The translations under genes were made by a program, and so were the position numbers. Of a stretch of DNA of 64,000 nucleotides, positions 22,476 through 36,099 are shown piece by piece. The notes beneath the pieces are model-generated. The model did not search any database, had not been told where the DNA came from, and saw nothing but the letters and a program-made list of their open reading frames with translations. Location of the stretch: NCBI GenBank assembly GCA_022432975.1, contig CM039502.1, positions 14,105,143 through 14,169,142 of the forward strand, in the 5' to 3' direction. The stretch's first letter is position 1. The number at the start of each line of letters is the position of its first letter. The stretch comes from Begonia masoniana (lineage: Eukaryota > Streptophyta > Magnoliopsida > Cucurbitales > Begoniaceae).

Positions 22476-24684
22476 TGTAACGCCCTGAGTTTTCTGAACC
22501 CGGTTCGCTACTCAAGATACTGAACCTAACTATAGGATTTTTGAGAAAATTCTAAAACTTCACTCAATGGACAAAATTTGACATTTTACAAGGTAAACAT
22601 TGAAAGTTTGCAGCGGAAAAATCATTTGAGCAGAACAGAGTTGAGCAAAACTATGAAACAAAGTTTGAATAAACAGCTATAATATTAAGAAATAATTTAG
22701 CCAAAAGAAATGAAGGCTTAAGCGTGAAATACTTAAAGTTCGTAAAAAGTCAAACGCGTCTTCCGCTGAACAAAGTCAACGGTAGAAGCAGAAAAAGAAA
22801 CAGAAGGCTTCTACCACCAAATAGTGCCAGCGGTAGAAGTAGGGACAAAAGACTCAGCGGTGGAAGCAGAGATCGAATCGACACGTCGACTTCACACGTC
22901 ATCTGCTCACATCAGCCGACGATGCGTCGGCTACACACATCTACCAATCACAAAACGACAAAATCGACTGCATAATTCTTCCGTTTAAAACGACAGACTT
23001 ACTATCTACTTTTTCCATTCACAAAACGACAAATCTACTGTCTACATCATCCGATTACAAAACGACAAACCTACTGCCTACATCATCCGATTACAAAACG
23101 ACAAGGCTGCTAAGGACTTATACCGAAGACATCTACCGATGGCTTCTACTGAAGACATCTTCCGATGACTTATACTGAAGACATCTTCCGATGACGTCAG
23201 CCGGATGATTCAATCCTCCAAAATCTGCCGGTGGACAAAACACTCAATACCCACCGGTGGACTTCACTCACCGATGGTTGAACTTGCAAAATTTCACTCA
23301 AAACATTCAAAACAACCTGACTCTAAGTAACTTCTGAAATCCAACAAACAACCATTTGAAACCAACATTTGTATCCTTATCCAATAAAAATCCCAAATTA
23401 ATAATTTGTAACAAAACCAAATCAGAATTTTCATAACAGGAGAAACTCAAGTATTCTAAATCCTTCAGCTATTACCATCATCAAAATCCTCTGCACTCCT
23501 CAACAGAACATCAGAAAATTAGACTCCACATACAGACAGTAGTTAAACCGCCTCATCAGAACACCCAACCGTGGCATAGACGTACTGCTTCAACTTCATC
23601 TATTCTTCAGTGCACTCGGAGAACTCACCTGTTACAGTCTCAGCACCTACATCACAAAACTCATCTATTAGCCTAATGCTAAGTAAGTAAAGCAGTTATG
23701 AAATGAAATGCTGAAACATAAATTCCTAAACATGTAGTTTCTACTTTCTCATCTCAGTTGCATATGCATTCGTTTCTGATCTGATCCCCCTGTGAAATTG
23801 GGAGTTGGATCACTTCTCCCAAAGTCATATATCCTCTCTCTCGATTAAGGGGCGGATTAGTTCCCTTAACAATTGTTCAGATCCCCCTGTGAAATTGGGA
23901 GTTGGATCAATTTTTCCAAAGTTATATATATCCTCTCTCTTGATTAAGGGGCAGATTAGTTCCCTTAACAACTGTTACAGTCTGTTCATTCCTTGCCATG
24001 CCATTTCAAGTAAATTCATTTTCGCATACTTTCAAAATATGATGCATGACATACAAATACATTCAAGCATACATAATCCTACCGTTTTGTGATGTAGGCC
24101 CGAAGACACAAGCATACTTTACTTACATGTTCCTCAGGGAAAATGCTTTGGAAAAAGACTACTTTGAGAGCTTACTCAAACCTAAAACCATAGACAGGGT
24201 GTTAATTAGATCTTCTCTAAATTTCATTTTAGCTATTCAGAAATCTAAGGAAACTACTTCGGGAGCTCAGTTCATCGTGCATTCCCGATTCACCACAAAA
24301 CCCGAATTAGCTCGCACATATAGCATTCTCGATACACTCATTCTACCGCAAACAAATCTTCTAATGTATATTCTGCTTTCATTATGAATCATCAGCAAGA
24401 AGGAAACTGAGGGAAAACTCACCTAGATAGACGATGAATCTGGCACGAAAGTTGTCGTGAGGGAGTCTGCTGAGCTGTTGAATGCCGAAAGAGGTAATAA
24501 AACAGTGGCGTCTAAAACCCTTAGCTGACCCCTTTTATTACACTAATTATTGCAAATTACGTCTTTGCCCATAGCAGCCAAGGCTTAACCTATTTAAACA
24601 ACCAATCATAGACACTTAATTTCACAAGGAATAAAAGTTACTAAAAGAGGTTATTAATTAAGGTGGACAATACCAGTTGCTACA
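22476..24684 (-). repeat. Element A LTR 1 (3' LTR of internal 1)
   Basis: Starts TGTAACGCCCTGAG and ends CAGTTGCTACA on plus; coding orientation is minus. 2209 bp. It contains a CTTCTACCG/CATCATCCG motif array at 22750-23290 with AAAACGACAAA words. Confidence 0.93.
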
Positions 24685-24700
24685 ATCTACCCTCCTTAAA
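24685..24700 (-). other. Polypurine tract, internal 1
   Basis: On minus, CTTTTAAGGAGGGTAGAT precedes the LTR start TGTAGCAACTGG. The same tract is at 33878 beside LTR 2. Confidence 0.75.
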
Positions 24701-24719
24701 AGAATTTTGTCCTCAAAAT

Positions 24720-25700
24720 TCAGTGCTTAAACAGCTCAGGATATCGACTCATCATGTCCTGCTGGCGTTCCCAGGTTGCCTCCTCAACATTCTGATTATG
24801 ACATAAGACTTTCACTAGCTGAACCTCTTTGTTGCGCAATACCTTTGTTGCGTAGTCCAAAATTTTCACTAGTTTCTCCTCATAGGTAAGTGTAGGGTGA
24901 ATTTCAACGCTCTGCTGTCCCACAACCTGAGTTGGATCTCGCATACACTTATTTAGCATAGACACATGGAACACATTGTGAATTCCTTCCATAGAGTTTG
25001 GTAACTGTAGTTGATAGGCTGTCTTCCCAATCCTCTTTACGACTGCGAAAGGTTCAATGTATCTGGGATTCAACTTACCCCTCTTCCCAAATCTCACAAC
25101 TCCTTTGAACAGTGAAACCTTAAGAAATACCTCATCTCCAACTTCAAATTCTAATTCTCTACGCCTCCTATCGGCATAACTTTTTTGTCGGCTTTGAGCT
25201 GTCAAAATCTGTTGGTGGATGACTTCAATTTTCTCAACAGTTTATTGCACAAAGTCAGGACCAAGCAATTGTGCTTCACCAACTTCATCCCAATACAAAG
25301 GTGATCTGCATTTTCGTCCATACAATGCTTCATAAGGTGCCATCCCTATTGTTGCTTGAAAGCTGTTATTATAAGAAAACTCCACCAATGATAAATATTT
25401 ACTCCAAGATCCTTGAAAATCTAATATGCATGCACGTAGCATATCCTCTAATGTTTGGATGGTTCTCTCAGATTGTCCATCTGTTTGAGGGAGAAAAGCT
25501 GTGCTAAAGTTGAGCTGCATACCCAAAGCCTTGTGCAAACTCTTCCAAAACTTAGATGTGAATCTAGAATCTCGGTTTGAAACTATGGTACCTGGAACTC
25601 CATGTAACCTAACAATCTCTTGCACATACAATTCAATAAGCTGATCCATCGAGTAAGTCATTCTCATCGGCAGAAAGTGGACAGATTTGGTTAATCGATC
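24720..25700 (-). pseudogene. Element A internal 1: integrase core to chromodomain-like end
   Basis: Minus frames carry [37 protein letters not shown] (the catalytic Asp position is SNRD instead of SDRD), [17 protein letters not shown] and [15 protein letters not shown]. After a frame change near 25225 come the C-terminal VFHVSMLNKC and a chromodomain-like tail with [13 protein letters not shown]. The upstream half of integrase lies at 28087-28390, separated by the solo LTR at 25706. Confidence 0.9.
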
Positions 25701-25705
25701 AACTA

Positions 25706-28086
25706 TGTAACACCCCGAACCCGCCCCAGCTCTCCTCGGCTCGGTGCGTCACAATTCAAACCCAACCCGTGTTTAAAACGACGTTTAAAATAATTTGGAA
25801 ATAGGAAAAATTAAAAAAAATAGCGAACATAACCCGACGTTATTTAGTTTAAAATCAAAACGGATGGCGTAACGCCTAAAATTCGTTAAACCAAAACCTG
25901 AAACTGTAAAACCAAAAACATACTATTTCAAACCCCAAACATTTATTGCCAGTACGAAAATATTTTCAAACACAATCGACTCACAAAACAAAATCATTTA
26001 CAACAAAATCTCCAAAATAGTTAAAACAGCATTTACAACAATTTGCCACTTTTTCTAACTTCTAACTTAGTTTCAAAACACATTCTTACCAAAACACTTG
26101 TAAAAACCCATCCATCAAAATGTTCACCTCCCACACTACCTGAGGAAACAGTGATTCAGATGCCCCAACAATAGCCTGCACCGGCGGACTCCGTACTCCT
26201 CTGACTGCAGCCTAATCCTCAGCGGTCTCGTCTATCTCACCTGGGAAGAACTCGTCACCTACACCATAGAAGATAAAAAGGTAAGCCTAATGCTTAGCAA
26301 GTAGGAAAATAATGCACGATACATACTAAATGCTCGACTCAACCCTAACATGCTTTTTCTACACACTCTGTTGTTTTCTTTTCATTTCGGTTGCATTTAG
26401 CTTTCATTTCTAGGTGAATCAAGTAGGCACACGCCCCCACACAGTCCAGGACGGCCACGCCTTGATTCACGGAGCAAGACCGGAGGCACACGTCCTAACA
26501 CAGTCCGGGACGGCCAACACGAATCTCCCCCAATCGATCGTAGAATCCTCATTGTGCCTTCAAGCACGAACAGGTCGAGACATTCATACTCACGACACAT
26601 TACATACATTAGCATAGCATCTCGAATAGAATCCCTCGTGGGGTGCTCAACGAGCCACTAACTCGACGAAGCTATTCTACTCCGAGACCACGTTGCAATC
26701 AATTCTTATCTTTTCGTTTCATTCTCACCACTCAAGTATGCAAAACACGTGGTTTCGTAGTTTAAAAAACAATGATGCATGAAACACGAAGCATGACACA
26801 AAGCAAAACAAGCAAACAAACAACCATTCCCTACCGTTCTATGGTGTAGGCCAGAAGGCAACAAACAAGCAATCCACTACTTACCTGGTTGCTCCAAAGA
26901 TGTTTCGTCACTTCGTCTCACCGAATGACACGCTCGATTACCTAACCAAATAGGAAAATTTCACTTAGAAAACCCTAAATAAATTATAAAGGATTTTTCT
27001 AACTAGACTAATCACACTTTTCAACCTAAACTCACAACTTAACTCAAAACCCGATTTTTTTACCCCAAAATATACTGTCTAACTTCAAACGGTCATAACT
27101 TTCTCGTTTTTCAATGGATTTTGACGTGCCACCCCAATTCAAAAACCTCTACACGTCTACTATCCATTGAAACACTCAATTTAACCAAATAAACTCAATG
27201 GCCAATCCGAAAATCCAGCCAACAGAATCGGCCACCTTAAATGAAAAATCCAATTTTTTCCAAACTCCTTCCAAATTCTTCATCTAACTCCATAAATCAC
27301 CTAAACCAATTCATCTAACCTCTTAATCATGAAATTAAGGAAGAAAACCACCATTAAACCCCAAAATTCGGACTTCACCATTTAGGGTTTTCAAACCCTA
27401 TGCAATCTTCACCAAAACTACCCAAAAACCACTAAAAACAACCCCTAAGTGTATAAAACTAAAAACCCCAACCAAAACTCACCTTAAACCTTGAAAAATT
27501 ATGGAAAGGAGGGAGGGAGGCGCCACACTCTGCTGGTTCGTGGAGAGGAAGAAAGGGGAGAAGATGGATTAATGTTTCTAAATTTTGTCTTTTTAACCAA
27601 AATTTCTTTTCACTTTTTAATTCCCACCACAAATTTCTTTAAAATTCCAAAATCATCCTCACCTTTTCTCCCTCAATCTTCTAACGTGATTTGCTTCTTT
27701 TATCCCCACTTTTCATTTTTTTATTTCATAATTTGTTAAATTTCTATTGGTTATCAAAACTTTTGACTTTTCAAAATGGTTTGGTTTGAATTGTCAACCA
27801 CCTTTCTTTCTTCTCTTTCTCTTTAATAACCTCCAAGGTGATTCACTTTAATTTCCCCCTTTTTATTCAATTATTTTCTTTACAAAAATTTCCTATTGGT
27901 TGTTTGACTATTCAACTCTCTCTTTGGAAGTTTGATTTTTCAAAATGGTTTGGTTTGAATTGTCAAACCATTTCTCTTCTTTTGCTTGCATGACTTAATT
28001 CCAATCCTTTTACCCTTTAACAATAAACCCTCCTAACCGTATATTCTAGGACATACGTGCGTTACAGGAAATCCTCGGGTGTTACA
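25706..28086 (-). mobile_element. Solo LTR, gypsy family D
   Basis: Starts TGTAACACCCCG and ends CGGGTGTTACA on plus, flanked by AACTA (25701-25705, 28087-28091). 2381 bp with no internal domain. The undisturbed sequence is seen in internal 2 at 34905-34915. It is the same family as the rearranged LTR at 53437-58502 (shared AATAGCGAAC...CCCGACGTTATTTAG, CCTGCACCGGCG and GGTCATAACT blocks). The family-D coding part at 58503 shows that its orientation is minus. Confidence 0.93.
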
Positions 28087-28390
28087 AACTATCACCCAGA
28101 TTGCATCATGTCCCTTTGCTGTTCTAGGCAATCCCAGAACAAAGTCCATCGTTATTTGTTCCCATTTCCATTCAGGAACTGGTAAAGGTTGCAATGTTCT
28201 TGAGGGTCTCTGATGCTCAGCTTTAATCTGCTGACAACACAAGCATGATCCTACATACTCTGCCACACTCCTTTTCATACTTGGCCACCAGTAATGCTGT
28301 CTAAGATCCTTGTACATCTTTGTACTCCCAGGGTGAAAAGAGAATCTAGAAGAATGTGCTTCAGAAAGAATCTCATCTCGAAGTTCTTAA
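28087..28390 (-). pseudogene. Element A internal 1: integrase zinc domain
   Basis: Reads [26 protein letters not shown] and [15 protein letters not shown] (HHCC zinc domain), then [15 protein letters not shown] with the first catalytic Asp and WVIV, where the family-D solo LTR cuts it. A TAA at about 28387 interrupts the link to RNase H. Confidence 0.88.
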
Positions 28391-29970
28391 ATGGCAGGAA
28401 CAAACCATCTATTTCTAAACTTAAGGATCCCATCATTTGAATAATTTAAATCTGAATTAACAGTAGATTCTATGCTTAATCTGTACTTTTTGCATTTTAC
28501 ATCATTTGTCTGAGCTTCCTTTATTCTTTCTAGAATGATAGGTCTCAAGGATATGGCAGTAAGCATGGCTGACACACTGTGCACTGCTTCTAGAATAAAC
28601 CTTTGGAATTCAGACTCTAGGGCTAATGGCATATCAAAAATCATAGTTGGGGTTGATGTTGTTACTCTACTCAAAGCATCCGCCACAACATTTGCTTTGC
28701 CGGGATGGTATTTAATCTCAAAATCATAATCCTTTACAAATTCCAACCATCGAAATTGCCTCATTTTTAATTCCTTCTGTGTGAAGATATATTTCAGACT
28801 TTTATAGTCCGAGAATATTTCACAAGTTTGTCCATACAAGTAATGCCTCCAAATCTTAAGTGCAAATAACACTACAGCTAATTCCAAGTCATGTGTAGGG
28901 TAATTCTTCTCATGTGTTTTCAACTGTCTAGAAGCATAGGCTATTACCTTTCCCTCTTGCATTAAGACGCAGCCAAGTCCAATCTTGGATGCATCACAGT
29001 AAATTCTAAATTTACCATTCTCAACAGGAAGTGTTAATATTGGGGCATTGGTCAATTTCTTTTTCAAGGTCTGAAAACTGGATTCACATCCCTCTGTCCA
29101 AGCATACTTGATATCTTTCCTTGTTAACCGAGTGAGGGGTGTTGCAATCTTTGAAAATCCTTCAATAAATTTTCTGTAATATCCTGCTAATCCAAGGAAA
29201 CTCCGAATATCTGCAGCACTCTTCGGTTGGGGCCACTCCTTAACTGCTTGAACCTTGGCTGGATCGAAAGATATTCCATCTCCAGAGATCACGTGACCAA
29301 GAAAGTGAACTCTGTCCAACCAAAACTCACATTTGGAAAACTTAGCATAAAGTTGGTGCTGCCTTAGTACCCCTAACACTAAACTCAAATGCCTTGCATG
29401 CTCATCTTTAGTACTAGAATAAATTAGGATGCCATCTATAAACACTATGACAAATTTATCTAAATAGTCGTGGAACACTCTATTCATAAGGTCCATGAAG
29501 GCTGCCGATGCATTTGTAAATCCAAAGGACATAACCAAAAACTCATAATGTCCATACCTTGTGCGAAAGGCAGTCTTTGGGATATCTTCAGATTTGACTT
29601 TCAATTGATAGTAATCTGACCTTAGATCAATTTTAGAGAAGACTCTTGCACCATTAAGTTGGTCAAATAAATCGTCAATCCTTGGCAATGGATACTTGTT
29701 CTTGACAGTTAGCTTATTTAGTTCCCGATAATCAATGCACATCCGCATCGATCCATCCTTCTTCTTGACAAAAAAGACGTGCACCCCACGGTGAAAAGCT
29801 AGGGCGTATGAACCCTTTCTCTAACAGATTCTCCAACTGCTTCTTTAACTCTTTAAGTTCTGTTGGTGCTAACCTATATGGATTCTTAGATACAGGCTCA
29901 GCGCCTGGGTAAACATCCACAACAAATTCAATTTCCCTATCGGGTGGCAAGCCCGGAAGGTCATCCAAAA
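28387..29970 (-). pseudogene. Element A internal 1: RT and RNase H
   Basis: Minus frame with [44 protein letters not shown], then FIDGILIYS in place of the catalytic FIDDILIYS, so the second Asp of the polymerase site is Gly. RNase H motifs [22 protein letters not shown] and [12 protein letters not shown] follow. Compared with internal 2 it also has RSDYYQ for RSGYYQ. A one-base shift near 29780 separates it from the pol linker [15 protein letters not shown] (29732-29968). Confidence 0.92.
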
Positions 29971-29974
29971 ATAC

Positions 29975-31538
29975 TTATGGAATGTCTTGGACGACTAAGA
30001 CATTTTGAGGATTTGCTTTTCCTACCAGTTGTGTGTCTAAAATGCTAGCTAAGAAGCACAAATACTCTCTACATAGGGAAGGTCTAATGTTAATAGAAGT
30101 CATCACGGACACTTCCTTATTCTTCTTCGAAACTTGAAATGTATGTTTCAAACTTCCAGGGGGTTGGACGCTAACTATTCCATTCCTACAATCAATTGTG
30201 GCGTGGTGCTTAAACAACCAGTCCATTCCTAAGATTACATCGAATCCCATTATATCCATAATAATGAGATCAGCAGGTAAATTCTTGTTTCTCACTATCA
30301 CCACGCTATTAAGCATGACTCGGCTAGAGTGCATGCATTCACCAGAGGGTAACGTGACATTAAACATATGTTCAGATGGCGTAGGTTGTACATTTAGCTT
30401 AACAGCAAATGCAGATGCTATAAATGAATGTGTTGCACCAGAATCTATTAAAGTAAAAGCAGGTATTGAGTTGATCAATATAGTACCTGATACAACAGCG
30501 GGCTGTTCCTCACCCGACTCCATCGTGGAAAATATCCTCGGTTTAATCATAGCAGGGTCACTCATAGAAGCTGGGCAGTTTTTGCTAATATGGCCGACTT
30601 TGTTACAATTGTAGCATCTGGTGATTCTAGGCTTCGGGTATTCTTTGATCGTGTGTCCAACCTCCTCACAGTTGAAACACTTCCCAGAGCCCAATCTGCA
30701 CTCGCCCGGGTGGTTCTTCAAACACTTAGGACACTGGGGAAATTTCTTGGCATTCTGTATTTTTCCTCCTGTTTCTTGGCTATTTTGGCCTTCACTTGGC
30801 CTCTTCATTCCTCTTTGTTGGTGTGGCTGGACAAACTTTTGTGGGACCTTCTTTGGTCCAGCACACTTTCTTTCAGCTTCTTCCACTTCCAGAGCAGTGG
30901 ACACAACTTCACTGAATGTCAAACCTTTAATACCACAAAATTTAACTCATCGGTAAATTTTCAGCTTCAGCCCATGCACAAATGGACAGGGACTCGAATT
31001 GCCTACTGTACTCGGCCACAGACCCTGTCTGCTTCAACTTCAGAAATTCCAACTTCTTTACAGTTTGGATAGTGCTGTTAAAATACTTCTCATAGAAAAT
31101 ATCCTTAAATTGTGACCAAGGCATCGCCAAAACATCAGTGGTGGTCTCTATTGTTTCGCACCAAAGTTGAGCATCACCAGCCAAATGAAATGTTGCCAAC
31201 GTGACCTTGTCTCCTTCTCCAATGTTGGCGCACCTAAACATACTTTCAATCTTCCTAAGCCACCCTTCAACAATAACTGGATCAAATGACTGTCCATCAA
31301 ACGTGGGTGGTCGTAGCCTACTGAATCTATCTCCAGAATGTTCATTGCTAGAACTCGAGTTAGCACTTCACTGTACCTCTCGGTTCAATAGCACTCCTAA
31401 CTGATCGGACTGCTGACGCACTAGGTCTGTTTGCTGACGCACCAAATCTATCAGCTGCTTAATCACGCTAGGATCTTCTTCATGTCCCGAATTTGGTATC
31501 TCTCTTGGTACTCTTGGTCTTCCTGGTCGTCTAGACAT
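29975..31538 (-). pseudogene. Element A internal 1: gag and protease
   Basis: ATG at 31538 opens MSRRPGRPRVPREIP; TGA at 31368-31370 (codon 57) interrupts it, although the same frame then continues through the gag domain (FSRLRPPTFDGQSFDP, FYEKYFNSTIQ). A 46-47-bp deletion near 30960 shifts the frame relative to internal 2. Downstream (29975-30922, residues counted from 30922) lie three CCHC-type knuckles at residues 64-75, 82-95 (last Cys is Tyr) and 103-116. The protease site IDSGATHSF has its Asp at residue 160, followed by GMDWLF. Confidence 0.9.
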
Positions 31539-31680
31539 CTTACTAGATTTCCTGCACAGGGTTAACTACTCTCATAAACATCAAATAACTAAGGATAACA
31601 TAAACACTTACAGTTGTTGGAGTACTCACATGAGACGATCGGCACTGATGAGTAATCTTTTGAACGGTTTAACTGAATGT

Positions 31681-31692
31681 CTCTGATACAAT
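31681..31692 (-). other. Primer-binding site of internal 1
   Basis: On minus, GTATTGTATCAGAG lies next to LTR 2. TATCAGAG matches the core of the initiator tRNA-Met PBS (TGGTATCAGAG) with changes at its start. An identical site is at 38916-38927. Confidence 0.75.
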
Positions 31693-31694
31693 AC

Positions 31695-33877
31695 TGTAAA
31701 TCCCCGAGTTTTCTGAACTCGGTTCGCTACTCAAGATACTGAACCGAATTATAGGATTTTTGAGAAAATTCTAAAACTTCACTCAATGGACAAAATTTGA
31801 CATTTTACAAAGTAAACATTGAAAGTTTGCAGCGGAAAAATCATTTGAGCAGAACAGAGTTGAGCAAAACTATGAAACAACATTTGAATAATCAGCTATA
31901 ATATTAAGAAATAATTCAGCCAAAAGAAATGAAAGCTTAAGCGTGAAATACTTAAAGTTTGTAAAAAGTCAAACGCGTCTTCCGCTGAACAAAGTCAACG
32001 GTAGAGGTAGAAACGGAAACAGAAGGCTTCTACCGCCAAACAGTGCCAGCGGTAGAAGTAGGGACAAAAGACTCAGCGGTGGAAGCAGAGACAGAATCGA
32101 CCTGTCGACTTCACCCGTCATCTGCTCACATCTGCCGACGACGCGTCGGTTGCACACATCTACCGATCACAAAACGAAAAAATCGACAACAAAATTCTTC
32201 CGTTTAAAACGACAGACTTACTATCTACTTCTTCCATTCGCAAAACGACAAATCTACTGTCTACATCATCCGATTACAAAACGACAAACCTACTGCCTAC
32301 ATCATCCAATTACAAAACCAAAAGGTTGCTAAAGACTTATACCGAAGACATCTACCGATGGCTTCTTCTGAAGACATCTTTCGATGACGTCAGCCAGATG
32401 ATTCAATCCTCCAACATCTGTCGATGGACAAAACACTCAACACCCACCGGTGGACTTCACTCACCGATGGTTGAACTTGTAAAATTTCACTCAAAACATT
32501 CAAAACAACCTGACTCTAAGTAACATCTGAAATCCAACAAATAACCATTTGAAACCAACATTTGTATCCTTATCCAATAAAAATCCCAAATTAATAATTT
32601 GTAACAAAACCAAATCAGAATTTTCATAACAGGAGAAACTCAAGTATTCTAAATCCTTCAGCTATTACCATCATCAAAATCCTCTGCACTCTTCAACAGA
32701 ACATCAGAAAATTAGACTCCACATATAGACAGTAGTTAAACCGCCTCATCAGAACACCCAACCGTGGCATAGACGTACTCTTTCAACTTCATCTATTCTT
32801 CAGTGCACTCGGGGAACTCACCTGTTACAGTCTCAGCACCTACATCACAAAACTCATCTATTAGCCTAATGCTAAGTAAGTAAAGCATTAATGAAATGAA
32901 ATGCTGAAACATAAATTCCTAAACATGTAGTTTCTACTTTCTCATCTCAGTTGCATATACATTCGTTTCTGATCTGATCCCCCTGTGAAATTGGGAGTTG
33001 GATCACTTCTCCCAAAGTCATACATCCTCTCTCTCGATTAAGGGGCGGATTAGTTCCCTTAAAAACTTTCAAGATCCCCCTGTGAAATTGGGAGTTGGAT
33101 CAATTTTTCCAAAGTTATATATATCCTCTCTCTTGATTAAGGGGCATATTAGTTCCTTTAACAACTGTTACAGTCTGTTCTTTCCTTGCCATGCCATTTC
33201 AAGTAAATTTATTTTCGCATACTTTCAAAATATGATGCATGACATACAAATACATTCAAGCATACATAATCCTACCGTTTTGTGATGTAGGCCCGAATGC
33301 ACAAGCATACTTCACTTACTTGTTCCTCTGGGAAAATGCTTTGGAAAAAGGCTACTTCGAGAGCTTAGTCAAACCTAAAACCATAGACAAGGTGTTAATT
33401 AGATCTTCTCTAAATTTCATTTTAGCTATTCAAAAATCTAAGGAAACTAGTTCGGGAGCTCAGTTCATCGTGCATTCCCGATTCACCACAAAACCCGAAC
33501 TAGCTCGCACATACAGCATTCTCGATACAATCATTCTACCGCAAACAGATCTTCTAATGTATATTCGGCTTTCATTATGAATCATCAGCAAGAAGGAAAC
33601 TGATGGAAAACTCACCTATATAGACGAAGAATCTGGCAGGAAAATCGTCGAGAGGGAGTCTGCTGAGCTGCTGAATGCGGAAAGAGGTAATAAAATAGTG
33701 GCGACTTAAACCTTTAGCTGACCCCTTTTATTACAGTAATTATTGGAAATTACGTCTTTGCCCATAGCAGCCAAGGCTTAACCTATTTAAACAACCAATC
33801 ATAGACACTTAATTTCATAAGGAATAAAGGTTACTAAAAGAGGTTATTAATTAAGGTGGACAATACCAGTTGCTACA
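31695..33877 (-). repeat. Element A LTR 2 (shared middle LTR)
   Basis: Starts TGTAAATCCCCGAG and ends CAGTTGCTACA; 2183 bp. It serves at once as 5' LTR for internal 1 and 3' LTR for internal 2. The motif array lies at 31975-32480. Confidence 0.93.
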
Positions 33878-33884
33878 ATCTACC

Positions 33885-34905
33885 CTCCTTAAAAGAATTT
33901 TATCCTCCAAATTCAGTGCTTAAACAGCTCAGATATCGGCGCATCATGTCCTGCTGGCGTTCCCAGGTTGCCTCCTCAACATTCTGATTATGCCATAAGA
34001 CTTTCACTAGCTGAACCTCTTTGTTGCGCAATACCTTTGTTGCGTAGTCCAAAATTTTCATTGGTTTCTCCTCATAGGTAAGTGTAGGGTGAATTTCAAC
34101 GCTCTGCTGTCCCATAACCTGAGTTGGATCTCGCATACACTTCTTTAGCATAGACACTTGGAACACATTGTGAATTCCTTCCATAGAGTCTGGTAACTGT
34201 AGTTGATAGGCTGTCTTCCCAATCTTCTTTTCGACTGTGAAAGGTCCAATGTATCTGGGATTCAACTTGCCCCTCTTCCCAAATCTCACAACTCCTTTGA
34301 ATGGTGAAACCTTAAGAAATACCTCATCTCCAACTTCAAATTCTAATTCTCTACGCCTCCTATCGGCATAGCTTTTCTGTCAGCTTTGAGTTGTCAAAAT
34401 CCGTTGGCGGATGACGGCAATCTTCTCAACAGTTTATTGCACAAAGTCAGGACCAAGCAACTGTGCTTCACCAACTTTATCCCAATACAAAGGTGATCTG
34501 CATTTTCGATTTGCATTTTCGTCCATACAATGCTTCATAAGGTGCCATCCCTATTGTTGCTTGAAAGCTGTTATTATAAGAAAACTCCACCAATGATAAA
34601 TATTTACTCCAAGATCCTTGAAAATCTAATATGCATGCACGGAGCATATCCCTTAATGTTTGGATGGTTCTCTCAGATTGTCAATCTGTTTGAGGGAGAA
34701 AAGCTGTGCTAAAGTTGAGCTGCATACCCAAAGCCTAGTGCAAACTCTTCCAAAACTTAGATGTGAATCTAGAATCTCGGTCTGAAACTATGGTACCTGG
34801 AACTCCATGTAACCTAACAATCTCTTGCACATACAATTCAGCAAGTTGATCCATCGAGTAAGTAATTCTCATCGGCAGAAAGTGGGCAGATTTGGTTAAT
34901 CAATC
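33885..34905 (-). pseudogene. Element A internal 2: integrase core and C-terminus
   Basis: The C-terminal part 33900-34289 reads RFGKRGKLNPRYIGPF, VFQVSMLKKC and a chromodomain-like tail with [13 protein letters not shown]. The core at 34290-34905 is broken. A 12-13-bp tandem duplication near 34505 (GATTTGCATTTTC) shifts frame, TAG/TAA codons occur near 34683 and 34736, and the DDE motifs are recognisable only by comparison with internal 1. Confidence 0.85.
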
Positions 34906-36099
34906 AACTATCACCCAGATTGCATCATGTCCCTTTGCTGTTCTAGGCAATCCCACAACAAAGTCCATTGTTATTTGTTCCCATTTCCATTCAGGAACTG
35001 GTAAAGGTTGCAATGTTCTTGAGGGTCTCTGATGCTCAACTTTAATCTGCTGACAACACAAGCAAGATCCTACATACTCAGCCACACTCCTTTTCATACT
35101 TGGCCACCAGTAATGCTGTCTAAGATCCTTGTACATCTTTGTACTCCCAGGGTGAACAGAGAATCTAGAAGAATGTGCTTCAGAAAGAATCTCATCTCGA
35201 AGTTCTTTAATGGCAGGAACAAACCATCTATTTCTAAACTTAAGGATCCCATCATTGGAATAATTTAAATCTGAATTAACAGTAGATTCTATGCTTAATC
35301 TGTACTTGTTGCACTCTACATTATTTGTCTGAGCTTCCTTTATTCTTTCTAGAATGGTAGGTCTCAAGGATATGGCTGACACACTGTGCACTACTTCTAG
35401 ATTAAACTTTTGGAATTCAGACTCTAGGGCTAATGGCATATCGAAAATCATAGTTGGGGTCGATGTTGTTACTCTACTCAAAGCATCCGCCACAACATTT
35501 GCTTTGCCGAGATGGTATTTAATCTCCAAATCATAATCCTTTACAAATTCCAACCATCGACGTTGCCTAATATTTAATTCCTTCTGTGTGAAGATATATT
35601 TCAGACTTTTATGGTCCGAGAATATTTCACAAGTTTGTCCATACAAGTAACCTCTCCAAATCTTAAGTGCAAATACCACTGCAGCTAATTCCAAGTCATG
35701 TGTAGGGTAATTCTTCTCATGTGTTTTCAACTGTCTAGAAGCATAGGCTATTACCTTTCCCTCTTGCATCAAGATGCAGCCAAGTCCAATCTTGGATGCA
35801 TCATAGTAAATGCTAAATTTACCATTCTCAACGGGAAGTGTTAATATTGGGAAATTGGTCAATTTCTTTTTCAAGGTCTGAAAACTGGATTCATACTCCT
35901 TTGTCCAAGCATACTTGATATCTTTCCTTGTTAACCGGTGAAGGGTGTTGCAATATTTGAAAATACTTCAATAAATTTTCTGTAATATCCTGCTAATCCA
36001 AGGAAACTCCGAATATCTGCAGCACTCTTCGGTTGGGGCCACTCCTTAACTGCTTGAACCTTGACTGGATCGACAGATATTCCATCTCCAGAGATCACG
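34900..36099 (-). pseudogene. Element A internal 2: RNase H and integrase N-terminus
   Basis: 34900-35874 is open and shows [41 protein letters not shown], the integrase HHCC ([11 protein letters not shown] ... [11 protein letters not shown]) and MDFVVGLP ... WVIVD. A one-base deletion near 35936 and another change near 35880 break the link to RT. The thumb segment 35940-36099 reads [23 protein letters not shown]. Confidence 0.9.

Noticed and set aside
22111..22480. Met-rich minus frame and Ile-rich plus frame
   Set aside because: Out-of-phase readings of GAT/GAG-rich codons of the MULE acidic linker.
22750..23290. Regular short repeats considered as a CRISPR-like array
   Set aside because: Spacing and repeat sequence are irregular, the sequence lies in a plant LTR, and no cas-like genes exist.
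23805..24387. Frames of 95 and 113 residues repeated at 32998 and 40317
   Set aside because: They lie inside the family-A LTRs, and their repetition follows the LTR copies.
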